Source: Spirochaetota bacterium (GTDB lineage: Bacteria > Spirochaetota > Spirochaetia > Treponematales > Treponemataceae). Taken from it: a stretch of DNA of 64,000 nucleotides. Made by a program: the position numbers and the translations under genes. Under the pieces are notes generated by a model that was not told where the DNA came from, ran no database searches, and was given only the letters and a program-made list of their open reading frames with translations. The DNA lies in the NCBI GenBank assembly GCA_023393015.1, contig JAEWMY010000028.1:1-64000 (forward strand), in the 5' to 3' direction. Positions 7,792-15,540 of the stretch are shown one piece after another; within the stretch, counting starts at the first letter, position 1, and every line of letters begins with the position of its first letter.

Positions 7792-9375
7792 GTGACGGGT
7801 AAATCGGCCAGAACGCGAGAGAATCCATCGAACAACCACACATCGAACGAACATCCCCACGCGCAAGGCGAAATGCACCTGGTCTACGACATCTGCACCG
7901 TGCTTTCCGAGTCGTCCGACATGAGCCGCGCGCTCTCGGCGGTTCTCGGCGAAATAGCCCGTCACCTCGATTGCATGCGCGGCACGATCACCATCCTGAA
8001 CCGCTCGTCCGGGGAGATAGCGATCGAGGAAGCCTACGGTCTCGACGAATCCGAGGTCGCGCGCGGCGTCTACCTCGTCGGCGAAGGGGTCACCGGCAGG
8101 GTGATAGACACGGGGGAGCCCGTCGCCGTTCCGCGCATCGCCGAGGAACCGCTCTTCCTCGACAGGACCGGCGCGCGAAAGGCCCAGGACACGCGCGACA
8201 TCTCGTTCGTGTGCGTGCCGATCAAGATCGACGCGGACGTGATCGGCGCGATCGGCGTCGACCGGAGATTCGAGGAAACGTGCGACTTGCAGGATTTCGT
8301 CAGGATACTGACGGTCGTCGCCTCGACCATCAGCCTCGCGGTCAGGCTCAGGCAGGAAAACCAGGAGGAGATACTGACCCTCCGGGAGGAAAACCGGCGC
8401 CTCCAGGCCGAGCTCCACACGAAGTACAAGCCGGAAAACGTGATCGGGAACTCCAAGATCATGCGGGACCTCTACCGGCAGATGGAACAGGTGAGCGCCA
8501 CGAACGCGACCGTGCTCCTGCTCGGGGAAAGCGGTGTCGGAAAGGAAAAGATCGCGCACGCGATTCACTACGGCTCGCCGAGGGCGGGGAAACCGTTCAT
8601 AAAGGTAAACTGCGCCGCCATCCCGGAGTCGCTCATAGAAAGCGAGCTCTTCGGCCACGAGAAAGGCGCGTTCACCGACGCGACGTCCCTCCGCAGGGGC
8701 CGGTTCGAGATGGCGAACTGCGGGACCATATTCCTGGACGAAATCGGAGAGATGCCACTGGGGGCGCAGGCAAAGTTCCTCCGCGTCCTCCAGGAACGCG
8801 AGTTCGAGCGTATCGGCGGTTCGGAAACGATCAAGGTCAACGTCCGCATCATCGCGGCGACGAACCGGGACCTTCCGTCGCTCATCGCGTCGGGACGGTT
8901 CCGGGAGGATCTCTACTACCGCCTCGCGGTCTTCCCGCTCGTCGTGCCGCCCCTGCGCGAGCGCCGGACGGACATCATCCTGCTCGCGAACCATTTCGCG
9001 GAGAAGTTCTCGCGAGAGCACGGCAAGGACATCCGCCGGCTATCCCCGCCGGCGGTTCGCTCGCTCATGGCGCACGACTGGCCGGGCAACGTCCGCGAGC
9101 TCGAGAATTGCATGGAGCGCGCGGTGATCCTGGCGACGGGAGAGACCGTTCACGCGCACCACCTCCCGCCGAACCTTCAAGGCCCGTCGCGGGGAGAACA
9201 GTCGGCGGGCGCGTCGCTCACGGCGACGCTCGAGGCGATCGAGCGGGAAATACTGCGCGAGGCGCTCGAGGAAGCGGGAGGCAACGTCTCCAAGACCGCG
9301 GAGCGGCTCGGGATGACGGAGCGCGTGACGGGATTGAGGATTTCCAAATACGGTTTGAAGGACAAGGGGGCGTAG
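7792..9375 (+). CDS. nifA: NifA-type sigma54-dependent activator (GAF-AAA+-HTH)
   Basis: 527 aa. It is predicted to bind upstream DNA and drive open-complex formation by sigma54-RNA polymerase at nifH. An N-terminal GAF domain (about 35-185) is followed by a coiled linker, an AAA+ domain (about 215-445; Walker A GESGVGKE, Walker B TIFLDEIGE, R-finger region FREDLYYRL) and a Fis-type HTH (NVSKTAERLGMTERVTGLRI). The sigma54-contact loop reads GAFTDA, not GAFTGA. The GTG start at 7792 follows AAAGGAGAG. No Cys-rich interdomain linker of the oxygen-sensitive NifA type is seen. The TERxxGLRI-KYG end resembles NifA/AnfA of anaerobes. It is divergent from nifH. Confidence 0.88.
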   Translation: MTGKSARTRENPSNNHTSNEHPHAQGEMHLVYDICTVLSESSDMSRALSAVLGEIARHLDCMRGTITILNRSSGEIAIEEAYGLDESEVARGVYLVGEGVTGRVIDTGEPVAVPRIAEEPLFLDRTGARKAQDTRDISFVCVPIKIDADVIGAIGVDRRFEETCDLQDFVRILTVVASTISLAVRLRQENQEEILTLREENRRLQAELHTKYKPENVIGNSKIMRDLYRQMEQVSATNATVLLLGESGVGKEKIAHAIHYGSPRAGKPFIKVNCAAIPESLIESELFGHEKGAFTDATSLRRGRFEMANCGTIFLDEIGEMPLGAQAKFLRVLQEREFERIGGSETIKVNVRIIAATNRDLPSLIASGRFREDLYYRLAVFPLVVPPLRERRTDIILLANHFAEKFSREHGKDIRRLSPPAVRSLMAHDWPGNVRELENCMERAVILATGETVHAHHLPPNLQGPSRGEQSAGASLTATLEAIEREILREALEEAGGNVSKTAERLGMTERVTGLRISKYGLKDKGA

Positions 9376-9377
9376 CC

Positions 9378-9722
9378 ATGCCGATGATCGACGCGTTCAG
9401 GTTGATCGCCCGGTGCCGCTCGGACGCGGCCTTTCGGGCGAGTTCAAACGGGAGAAAGGACGGCAAGGCCGTCAGGGAGTTCTGGGAGGACTGCGGATTC
9501 GCCTTCACGGACGACGACGTGCGAAACGCGCTGAAGAGCGTCGAGCTCCGCGCGGCGGACGAGGAAGAGGCGGCGGAAATCAGGGAGCTCGGGCAGTGGT
9601 TCCGTTTCGTCGCCGGAGAGGCTCCGCTCAACCCGGGCGGACGCGCTACGGGATCCGGCTGCGACACCGCGTCCTGCGGCGGTTCCTGCCCGTCCTGCGG
9701 CGCCGGAGTCGCCGCGCCGTGA
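9378..9722 (+). CDS. Nif11-like small protein with Cys-rich tail
   Basis: 114 aa, starting 2 nt after the nifA stop. Residues 4-60 (IDAFRLIARCRSDAAFRA ... CGFAFTDDDV) look like the Nif11 fold (PF07862), found as small proteins in nif clusters and as leader regions of some peptide natural products. The C-terminus has C-X4-C-X3-C-X2-C in Gly/Ser context, which could bind metal or be a modified core. No maturation enzyme is visible nearby. Its context in the nifA transcript suggests a nitrogen-fixation role, but function is unknown. The family call comes from pattern recall and should be checked with an HMM. Confidence 0.6.
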   Translation: MPMIDAFRLIARCRSDAAFRASSNGRKDGKAVREFWEDCGFAFTDDDVRNALKSVELRAADEEEAAEIRELGQWFRFVAGEAPLNPGGRATGSGCDTASCGGSCPSCGAGVAAP

Positions 9723-10183
9723 AGGAACTCGTAATCCGCGAGGCCGTCGAAGGGGACGCGCGGACCATACACGCCCTCCTCGGAGAACTCGCGGACTTCG
9801 AGCGTCTCGCGCAACGCATGACCGTTACCGAGGACACACTGAGGGCCGATATCTTCGAAAAGGGACTCGCGCGCGCCTTCCTGGCGGAACGGGAGGGGCC
9901 GTACCGTCGCGAGGCCGTGGCCTTCGCCACGGTCTGCGAGCGCTACTCGACCTTTGCGGGGAAAAGGATACTTTTCCTCGAGGACATCTTCGTGCGGGAG
10001 AAAGAACGCGCGAACGGCGTCGGCGCCGGGCTCTTCGCCTTCGTGGCGGAAACCGCGCGGGCGGAAGGATTCGCGAAGATGGAGTGGTCGGTGCTTTCGT
10101 GGAACGAGGGTGCGAAGGGCTTTTACCGGTCGCGCGGCGGGAAGCCGGCGACCGATTGGGAAGGCTGGGAACTGGAACTTTGA
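9719..10183 (+). CDS. GNAT family N-acetyltransferase
   Basis: 154 aa. It starts at a GTG that overlaps the stop of the Nif11-like gene (GTGA), so it is translationally coupled to it. The sequence ELVIREAVEGDARTIHALL, then LEDIFVREKERANGVGAGLF and a late WSVLSWNEGAKGFYRSRGG, is the GNAT fold with its acetyl-CoA loop, close to diamine (spermidine/spermine-type) acetyltransferases. The substrate cannot be told. Its 3' end overlaps the tRNA gene on the other strand. Confidence 0.8.
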   Translation: MKELVIREAVEGDARTIHALLGELADFERLAQRMTVTEDTLRADIFEKGLARAFLAEREGPYRREAVAFATVCERYSTFAGKRILFLEDIFVREKERANGVGAGLFAFVAETARAEGFAKMEWSVLSWNEGAKGFYRSRGGKPATDWEGWELEL

Positions 10184-10254
10184 CCCGTAGACGATTCGAA
10201 CGTCCGACCTGCTGCTTAGGAGGCAGCCGCTCTATCCAACTGAGCTAACGGATC
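10181..10254 (-). tRNA. tRNA-Arg (anticodon CCT)
   Basis: A full 74-nt cloverleaf reads on the minus strand. The acceptor stem GATCCGT/ACGGGTC is 7 bp with one G-T pair. The D arm contains TAGCTCAGTTGGATAGAGC, the anticodon arm is GCTGC-CTCCTAA-GCAGC, and the T loop is TTCGAAT. The anticodon CCT reads AGG (Arg). The discriminator is A and CCA is not encoded. The 3' end overlaps the stop codon of the convergent GNAT gene. Confidence 0.95.
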
Positions 10255-10306
10255 GACAACGACGGGAGTATACACCGAACGGCCCGTTCGTTTCAATGGC
10301 GGCCGG

Positions 10307-10768
10307 TCACCTCAGGACCTTCACGCGCCTGCGCTCCCCTATCTCGTAGCCGAGGCTTTCCCAGAGGGTATTCGCCTCGTTGTCTTCCATGAGGGCGTTG
10401 CTGAACACGAGCCGGACGCCGCGGGCGAAAACTTCCCGTTCGACGCGGGACACGAGCTGGGCGAAGCGCTCGAGGGAGCGATACGGTTCCCGAAGATACA
10501 CGGCCTTGATATACCACTCGTCCTCTCCGCCGTCCACCAGTATCCGCGAACTGTCCACGAATCCTACCGCCTCGGCGCGGGCGTACGCGAGCAAAAAGAG
10601 ATCGTCCTCGACGTCGAAGCTGTACTGCAGCATGGACTTGAGGGAGCGCTCGTCGGTCGCGACCCGGGCGAGGCGCGCGTCGGCGTGGGCGTATTCCCCG
10701 ATCAATTCGCGGTACAACGCTACCGCCTCGTCGAGATTGCAGATACCGAGCGGCTTCGTCTCGATCAT
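10307..10768 (-). CDS. GNAT family N-acetyltransferase
   Basis: 153 aa. Residues 2-20 (IETKPLGICNLDEAVALY) open a GNAT fold, and the C-terminal half (VFSNALMEDNEANTLWESLG) contains the Asn/Ala motif B that ends most GNAT proteins. The ATG at 10768 is preferred over an upstream ATG at 10795 because it follows GGAGGAGG at ideal spacing. It is a single gene between the tRNA and the terminator of the next operon. The substrate is unknown. Confidence 0.7.
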   Translation of the reverse strand: MIETKPLGICNLDEAVALYRELIGEYAHADARLARVATDERSLKSMLQYSFDVEDDLFLLAYARAEAVGFVDSSRILVDGGEDEWYIKAVYLREPYRSLERFAQLVSRVEREVFARGVRLVFSNALMEDNEANTLWESLGYEIGERRRVKVLR

Positions 10769-10842
10769 CGCGTCCTCCTCCGCCAAGGGATACACGCCTT
10801 AAGTATACGACCGTTCACCCCGTTCCGCGAGAAAACGGGCAA

Positions 10843-10869
10843 TAAAAAAGCCCGGGCGCTACCCCGGGC
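10843..10869 (-). terminator. Rho-independent terminator of the exported-protein operon
   Basis: On the minus strand GCCCGGG-N6-CCCGGGC (7-bp stem) is followed by a T-rich run (TTTTTTA). It lies 31 nt after the stop of the gene ending at 10900. Confidence 0.9.
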
Positions 10870-10899
10870 ATGCCTTGTTCGGCGGTTACCGTAATCAGG

Positions 10900-11508
10900 T
10901 CACTGTTCGGCGGCGTCCGCGATGGGCCCGAGCGGCACGCGCATCGTTTTGGCGTCCTTTCCGTACTTCTCGGCCACGAAGGCGCTCGCGGCGTCGAACT
11001 CGTCGAGCAACTTCATGTCGACGACGTCGAAGTTGAGGCCGCGGACCTTGTAGGCAAAGGTTCCGAGATACACGTAGTTAACCCCTTCCGGCACCGTGAT
11101 CTGAGCCGACACCGGCAGGTAGAATCTCAGCAAACCGTAGTTCGCCGGATAACACTCGAAGAAGGGGAACCTGAGTATCCTGTCCTTGGGAATGGATACC
11201 TTCATGGCGACATAGGTTCCGTCCTTGACCTCCGCTTCGGCCCAGGTTCTCCTGTAACCGTACCCGCACACCAGGGCCGCGGTGGTCTTCTTCTCTGAAT
11301 CCTTGACCTTCTTGTCCACCGTGATGCTGCGGGACGACAGTTTATGGTACTGCGCGTAGAACTCGTCGTTGACGGGCGGATCGACGATAGCGCGCGCGAT
11401 GATGACTACTTCCGTCTTCTTCGGCTTGGGAAACTTCTGTTCTGCGGACGCGACGGAGATAACTGCCGCGGCCAGGATCACGGAAACGAGGACTGTCTTT
11501 ATGTTCAT
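10900..11508 (-). CDS. Exported protein of unknown function
   Basis: 202 aa with a clear Sec signal peptide (MNIKTVLVSVILAAAVISVASA, cut near residue 22). The mature part has alternating hydrophobic residues (VVIIARAIV, RILRFPFFECYPANYGLLRF) consistent with a beta-rich periplasmic or outer-membrane-facing domain. It overlaps the upstream lipoprotein gene by 4 nt (ATGA), so the two are translationally coupled. I do not recognise a family. It is last in a three-gene envelope operon. Confidence 0.75.
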   Translation of the reverse strand: MNIKTVLVSVILAAAVISVASAEQKFPKPKKTEVVIIARAIVDPPVNDEFYAQYHKLSSRSITVDKKVKDSEKKTTAALVCGYGYRRTWAEAEVKDGTYVAMKVSIPKDRILRFPFFECYPANYGLLRFYLPVSAQITVPEGVNYVYLGTFAYKVRGLNFDVVDMKLLDEFDAASAFVAEKYGKDAKTMRVPLGPIADAAEQ

Positions 11509-12125
11509 TTGCTCAACTCCTGTATGCGGGCGTCGATGACGGCCTCCCAGGCGGTACCCTTCAGCAAGGGCTTTAGTTTCGCGAGGGCGTCCAGTTCGTC
11601 GGGGGAATCCTCCTCCTCGAAGGCGTAGGTGTAGCCGGACAAGAGGCCCTCGCCCATCTTCGTTCCCTTGTGGTTATGCGCCCCGACGTACTGCAGTCCG
11701 GGTTTTTTCGCGGTAAAGGTCAGGGAATCGTCGCTCTTTCCGATGCCGAGCCGGGCGTAGTAGTAGGTATTCCCGGAGCTATAGCCCCACAGCGTCATGT
11801 GAAGGACCGATCCCGGGGTAACGGGCGTGCAATAAAACATCGTACCCGCGGTTCCGGGGAATATCCACATCGCCTCGTTCTCGGGATTGATTTGAGAGAA
11901 CTCGATTTGGTCGAAATACGCCTTGCCGTAAAAGGCGCCGCGGTAGATGTGCCCGAAGATGAGCGTGGTCTCCGCGGGGGAGTCCATCTTCTTCTTGTCG
12001 AGCGTCTTCTTGTTCTTGATCGGCTGCATCGACCGACCGTTGGTCAGGCATCCCGTCGTCACGGTCGCCAACAGGGCGATGAGCATAAGCGAGGGAATCA
12101 ATCTCCTCCCCGTCCGTCCTTTCAT
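11505..12125 (-). CDS. Putative lipoprotein of unknown function
   Basis: 206 aa. A signal with a lipobox (VTTGC, Cys26) predicts a lipid-anchored envelope protein. The mature part has Gly/Tyr-rich beta-like segments (LWGYSSGNTYYYARLGIG). The start at 12125 has AAAGGAG. It lies 38 nt after the protease-barrel gene and overlaps the next gene. The frame is open far upstream to 12896, but the signal peptide and ribosome site fix the start. No family was recognised. Confidence 0.75.
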   Translation of the reverse strand: MKGRTGRRLIPSLMLIALLATVTTGCLTNGRSMQPIKNKKTLDKKKMDSPAETTLIFGHIYRGAFYGKAYFDQIEFSQINPENEAMWIFPGTAGTMFYCTPVTPGSVLHMTLWGYSSGNTYYYARLGIGKSDDSLTFTAKKPGLQYVGAHNHKGTKMGEGLLSGYTYAFEEEDSPDELDALAKLKPLLKGTAWEAVIDARIQELSK

Positions 12126-12163
12126 AAAAACTCCTTTTTTCGCCGTATCGTTTCTTTTGGGCG

Positions 12164-13909
12164 TTAGAGCCCGATTCCCGCGGTAATCATGAAGCCGCCC
12201 ATGTCCGAGTTCGTCGCCTCCACCTTCGGTATCCAACCCCCTCCTATGATGAAGAGGGGCGTCGAGCCGAAAACGACCTCGGCGCCGACAACCGGCGTGA
12301 GACGGAAGCCGGAGGCGTCGTGGTCCTCCCCGAGGATCATCATGCCGACGCGGGCGGAGGCGTACGGCGTGATCGTGAAGGAGTCCATGCTGATCGGAAG
12401 TTGCAAACGCAAGCGGGCGAACACCTCGATGGCGTCGGCGCCGAAAAACATCGAGTCCTCCGAGGCGGAGCTGTCGCTCGAGCCGAAGGCCGCGCCCGAC
12501 CCGACCAGGACGTACTCGAAGGCGATCCCGAACGTCGCGCCGTAAAAACTGAAGTCGCTCCGGCGGCCGTACTCGAAATTGAGGCAGATATCGTAGGGAT
12601 TTTCGAACGAGACGCTGCGCGTTCCCGAATCCTTTTTTTCCTTCTTGGGCGTTTCGCTCGCGGTCTTGTCCTTGCCGTCCTTGCCGTCCGACGCCGCGCC
12701 TTCGCCGTCCGTCGAATAGTCCGCGACCATCCATGCGGCCTGGGATACGTGCCATTTCACGATGAGGCCGCTTCCTTCCCCCGCGGAGAAGGATACGGGA
12801 ACGTCTCCCGTCCCCGCGGGCGCGGGAAGCTTCCCGGGAACGCGGGAGACGGAGACCGGCGAGCCGCCCGACCGAAGGGCCTCGTCGAGGCGCCACGCGG
12901 ACGCGAGGCGCATCGCGTCGAGAACGGAGGAGTTCACGAGCGTCTGGATTACCTCGTCGCGGACCGCCGTCGGGGAACCCGCGAGGGCGTTGAAAAGATC
13001 GTCCTGCCCGACGCGGAGCGTCATCGCGGGGGAAACGAGCTTGGCGATCTTCCGGAGACGCGCGACCTTCGCGTCGGCGTCCTCGGGGTTCGCGGACACG
13101 ACGGAGGCGAACAGGTCGACGCGCGACTCCAACGCCGACGGCGAAACCGACTCCCTCGAGTTTACCCGCGACACGAAATCCGAAAGCGCGGCGGCCGGAA
13201 CGGCGAAGTTCGTCGCCTGGCGCAGGAAGGCCTTCCAGGTATTGATACCCACGACGTCATAGCCCGACGCGCGCGCGGCGTTCGAAACGAGGAGGGGTCC
13301 TCCCGAGTTTCCGGGATCGATCGGAGCGGAATGCTGAATTAGCGTCGAAACGGCGGGGTCGATAAGCTCGGACACGCGGGAGGAGCTGTTCGTGACCGTC
13401 CCCTTGCCCAACTGCCAGGACGGGTTGTCGCCGAGTCCGGGGTAGCCCGCGGACCATATCTCGGCCCCGTCGCGCGTCGCCCGGGCGGAAAGGGAGAGTC
13501 CCTTCGGAAGGCCGGCGGCGGTTCCGAGCGAGACGAGCGCGAGGTCGAGCTCGGTCGAGACGGCGACCACGGCGCAATTCTCGATCGTCCGCTTCGTTCC
13601 GTCGGCGCGCTCGAACTCGAGGGTCACGCGGTCGGCGTCGACGAGCACGTGACGGTTGGTAACGACGTACGTCGTACCGTCATTCCCCGAAAGGAGGAAT
13701 CCGGACCCGAAGCCCGGCTTCGCCTTTTTCGTGATGACGTCTCCCAGGTCCCGGTAGCCGAGGGAGGAGGCCTTCTTCGCGGAGGCCAGGAGAAAATCCC
13801 GGGTTTCGTCGGCATACGCAGGACGGACTACGCAGACATAGTCGCGTATTTGGGCGAAGGCAAGACCGGAACACATAAAGAGGGCGCAGAGAACGCATTT
13901 CAACCGCAT
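12164..13909 (-). CDS. Exported trypsin-like serine protease with beta-rich C-terminal domain
   Basis: 581 aa. A signal peptide (residues 1-19, ending AFAQ) is followed by an S1-type protease domain (about 55-235) with the complete triad H87 (VVTNRHVLV), D122 (TELDLALV) and S202 (DPGNSGGPLL). A Lys/Asp-rich linker (about 400-425) leads to a C-terminal 150 residues of alternating aromatic and hydrophobic segments (FSFYGATFGIAFEY, TPYASARVGMMILG, ending TAGIGL) that look like outer-membrane beta strands. There is no PDZ domain, unlike DegP. An AGGTGG site precedes the ATG. I infer surface or outer-membrane tethering; the barrel call is by eye. Confidence 0.7.
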   Translation of the reverse strand: MRLKCVLCALFMCSGLAFAQIRDYVCVVRPAYADETRDFLLASAKKASSLGYRDLGDVITKKAKPGFGSGFLLSGNDGTTYVVTNRHVLVDADRVTLEFERADGTKRTIENCAVVAVSTELDLALVSLGTAAGLPKGLSLSARATRDGAEIWSAGYPGLGDNPSWQLGKGTVTNSSSRVSELIDPAVSTLIQHSAPIDPGNSGGPLLVSNAARASGYDVVGINTWKAFLRQATNFAVPAAALSDFVSRVNSRESVSPSALESRVDLFASVVSANPEDADAKVARLRKIAKLVSPAMTLRVGQDDLFNALAGSPTAVRDEVIQTLVNSSVLDAMRLASAWRLDEALRSGGSPVSVSRVPGKLPAPAGTGDVPVSFSAGEGSGLIVKWHVSQAAWMVADYSTDGEGAASDGKDGKDKTASETPKKEKKDSGTRSVSFENPYDICLNFEYGRRSDFSFYGATFGIAFEYVLVGSGAAFGSSDSSASEDSMFFGADAIEVFARLRLQLPISMDSFTITPYASARVGMMILGEDHDASGFRLTPVVGAEVVFGSTPLFIIGGGWIPKVEATNSDMGGFMITAGIGL

Positions 13910-13964
13910 CGGAAACCACCTGTTAATTTCGTACAGTATATAGCCTATCGGTCTTCGATTCCAG

Positions 13965-13995
13965 AAAAAAAAACGCCCGGGCGCGAACCCGGGCG
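13965..13995 (-). terminator. Rho-independent terminator of gdhA
   Basis: On the minus strand CGCCCGGG-N6-CCCGGGCG (8-bp stem) runs into nine T residues. It lies 31 nt after the gdhA stop and before the protease-operon promoter. Confidence 0.93.
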
Positions 13996-14026
13996 AAAAA
14001 CGCCGCGTAAACGGCGCGTACGGAAC

Positions 14027-15373
14027 TTACACGACGCCGTGTGCGATCATGGCGTTGGCTACCTTGAGGAAGCCCGCGATGTTCGCGCCCATGACGTAGT
14101 CTCCTTCCTTGCCGAACTGCTTCGACGCGGAGAAGGCGTTGTCGTGGATGCTCTTCATGATGCCCTTGAGCTTCGCGTCGACCTCGTCGCGGCTCCAGGA
14201 AAGGCGCATGGAGTTCTGGCTCATCTCGAGGCCGCTCGTCGCCACTCCGCCCGCGTTGGAGGCCTTGCCGGGCGCGTAGAGGAGCTTGTTCTGCTGGAAC
14301 ACCTCGATGGCCTCGGGGGTCGAGGGCATGTTGGCGCCCTCGGCCACGAGCTTGCAGCCGTTCTTCACGAGTTCCTTCGCGTCGTCGCCGGAGATCTCGT
14401 TCTGCGTCGCGCTCGGGAAGGCGCAATCGCACTTGACGGACCAGGGGCGCTTGCCCGCGGTGTAGGTCGCCTTGGAATACTTCTTGACGTACTCGCTGAT
14501 GCGCCCGCGCTTGACGTTCTTGAGGTCCATGACGAAGGCGAGCTTTTCCTCGTCGATCCCGTCCGGATCGTAGATGAAACCGTCGGAATCGGAGAGGGTC
14601 ACGGCCTTGGCGCCAAGCTGGTTGAGCTTCTGGACGGTATACTGGGCGACGTTGCCCGAGCCGGAAACCGCGCACACCTTGCCCTTGAAGGTCTCGCCCT
14701 TGACGGCGAGCATGTTCTCGGCGAAGTAGACGCAGCCGTAGCCGGTCGCCTCGGGCCGGATGAGGGAGCCGCCCCAGGAGAGGCCCTTGCCGGTCAGGAC
14801 GCCGGTGAACTCGTTGGTAAGCCGCTTGTACTGTCCGAACATGAAGCCGATTTCGCGGCCGCCGACGCCGATGTCGCCGGCGGGAACGTCCGTGTCGGCG
14901 CCGATGTGGCGATACAGCTCGGTCATGAAGCTCTGGCAGAAGCGCATGACCTCGCCGTCGCTCTTTCCGTGCGGGTCGAAGTCGCAACCGCCCTTTCCGC
15001 CGCCCATGGGAAGGGTGGTGAGACTGTTCTTGAAAACCTGCTCGAAGCCGAGGAACTTCAGGATCGAAAGGTTGACGGAGGGGTGGAACCGCAAGCCGCC
15101 CTTGTAGGGGCCGATCGCGCTGTTGAACTGAACCCGGTATCCGCGGTTCACGCAGACCTTTCCCGCGTCGTTGACCCACGGAACGCGGAACATGATCACG
15201 CGCTCGGGTTCGACGATCCGCTCGAGGATCGAGTTCTTCTGCAATTCCGGCATCTGGTTGACGGCCGGTTCGAGGGTCTCGAGGACCTCGGCCACGGCCT
15301 GCAGGAATTCCGGCTCATGGGCGTTCCTCGCCTTTACCTGGGCGAGAACGTCGCTGACGTACGCGTTAGCCAT
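14027..15373 (-). CDS. gdhA: NADP-type glutamate dehydrogenase
   Basis: 448 aa, the hexameric bacterial size. It catalyses reductive amination of 2-oxoglutarate with ammonium, a cytoplasmic route for assimilating fixed nitrogen. It shows GPYKGGLRFHP (near 90), catalytic lysine region PMGGGKGGCDFDP (near 125), nucleotide-binding VSGSGNVAQY (near 240) and GANMPSTPEA (near 350). The ATG at 15373 has GAGGAG at 7 nt. An in-frame ATG 15 nt upstream lacks such a site and is rejected. NADP use is inferred from resemblance to the E. coli GdhA class. It has its own promoter, operator-like dyad and terminator. Confidence 0.95.
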   Translation of the reverse strand: MANAYVSDVLAQVKARNAHEPEFLQAVAEVLETLEPAVNQMPELQKNSILERIVEPERVIMFRVPWVNDAGKVCVNRGYRVQFNSAIGPYKGGLRFHPSVNLSILKFLGFEQVFKNSLTTLPMGGGKGGCDFDPHGKSDGEVMRFCQSFMTELYRHIGADTDVPAGDIGVGGREIGFMFGQYKRLTNEFTGVLTGKGLSWGGSLIRPEATGYGCVYFAENMLAVKGETFKGKVCAVSGSGNVAQYTVQKLNQLGAKAVTLSDSDGFIYDPDGIDEEKLAFVMDLKNVKRGRISEYVKKYSKATYTAGKRPWSVKCDCAFPSATQNEISGDDAKELVKNGCKLVAEGANMPSTPEAIEVFQQNKLLYAPGKASNAGGVATSGLEMSQNSMRLSWSRDEVDAKLKGIMKSIHDNAFSASKQFGKEGDYVMGANIAGFLKVANAMIAHGVV

Positions 15374-15421
15374 ATCATTACTCCTCATTGAGCAAACCGG
15401 ACTACGCCTTTGTAATCCTTA

Positions 15422-15439
15422 GATACCATCTTTGGTATC
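15422..15439. promoter_or_regulatory. Palindrome in the gdhA leader (operator or hairpin)
   Basis: A perfect GATACCA-N4-TGGTATC dyad lies 12-30 nt downstream of the expected gdhA transcription start and about 50 nt before the ATG. It is a natural position for a repressor roadblock. As RNA it would be a 7-bp hairpin without a T run. Confidence 0.6.
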
Positions 15440-15457
15440 ATATAGCCCTAACGCTTC

Positions 15458-15466
15458 ATTATAGCA
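15458..15466 (-). promoter_or_regulatory. gdhA promoter (extended -10)
   Basis: On the minus strand TGCTATAAT is a perfect -10 with the TGn extension. No good -35 is seen 16-18 bp upstream, which an extended -10 can tolerate. The leader would be about 75-80 nt and contains the GATACCA dyad. Confidence 0.7.
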
Positions 15467-15540
15467 AAGCTCGTCCCGACGTGTATAGGAATAGAATGCA
15501 GGGAAACTGAAAGTTTTTTACGCGGACTGAAGAAACGCCC

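Noticed and set aside
7726..9021. 431-codon open frame antisense to the nifA-like gene
   Set aside because: Its translation is Arg/Asp/Val-rich with no motif. The sense frame has complete GAF, AAA+ and HTH motifs. High G+C creates long antisense frames.
10181..10254. Integration site (att) at the tRNA-Arg gene
   Set aside because: No integrase, no duplicated tRNA end and no composition shift on either side.
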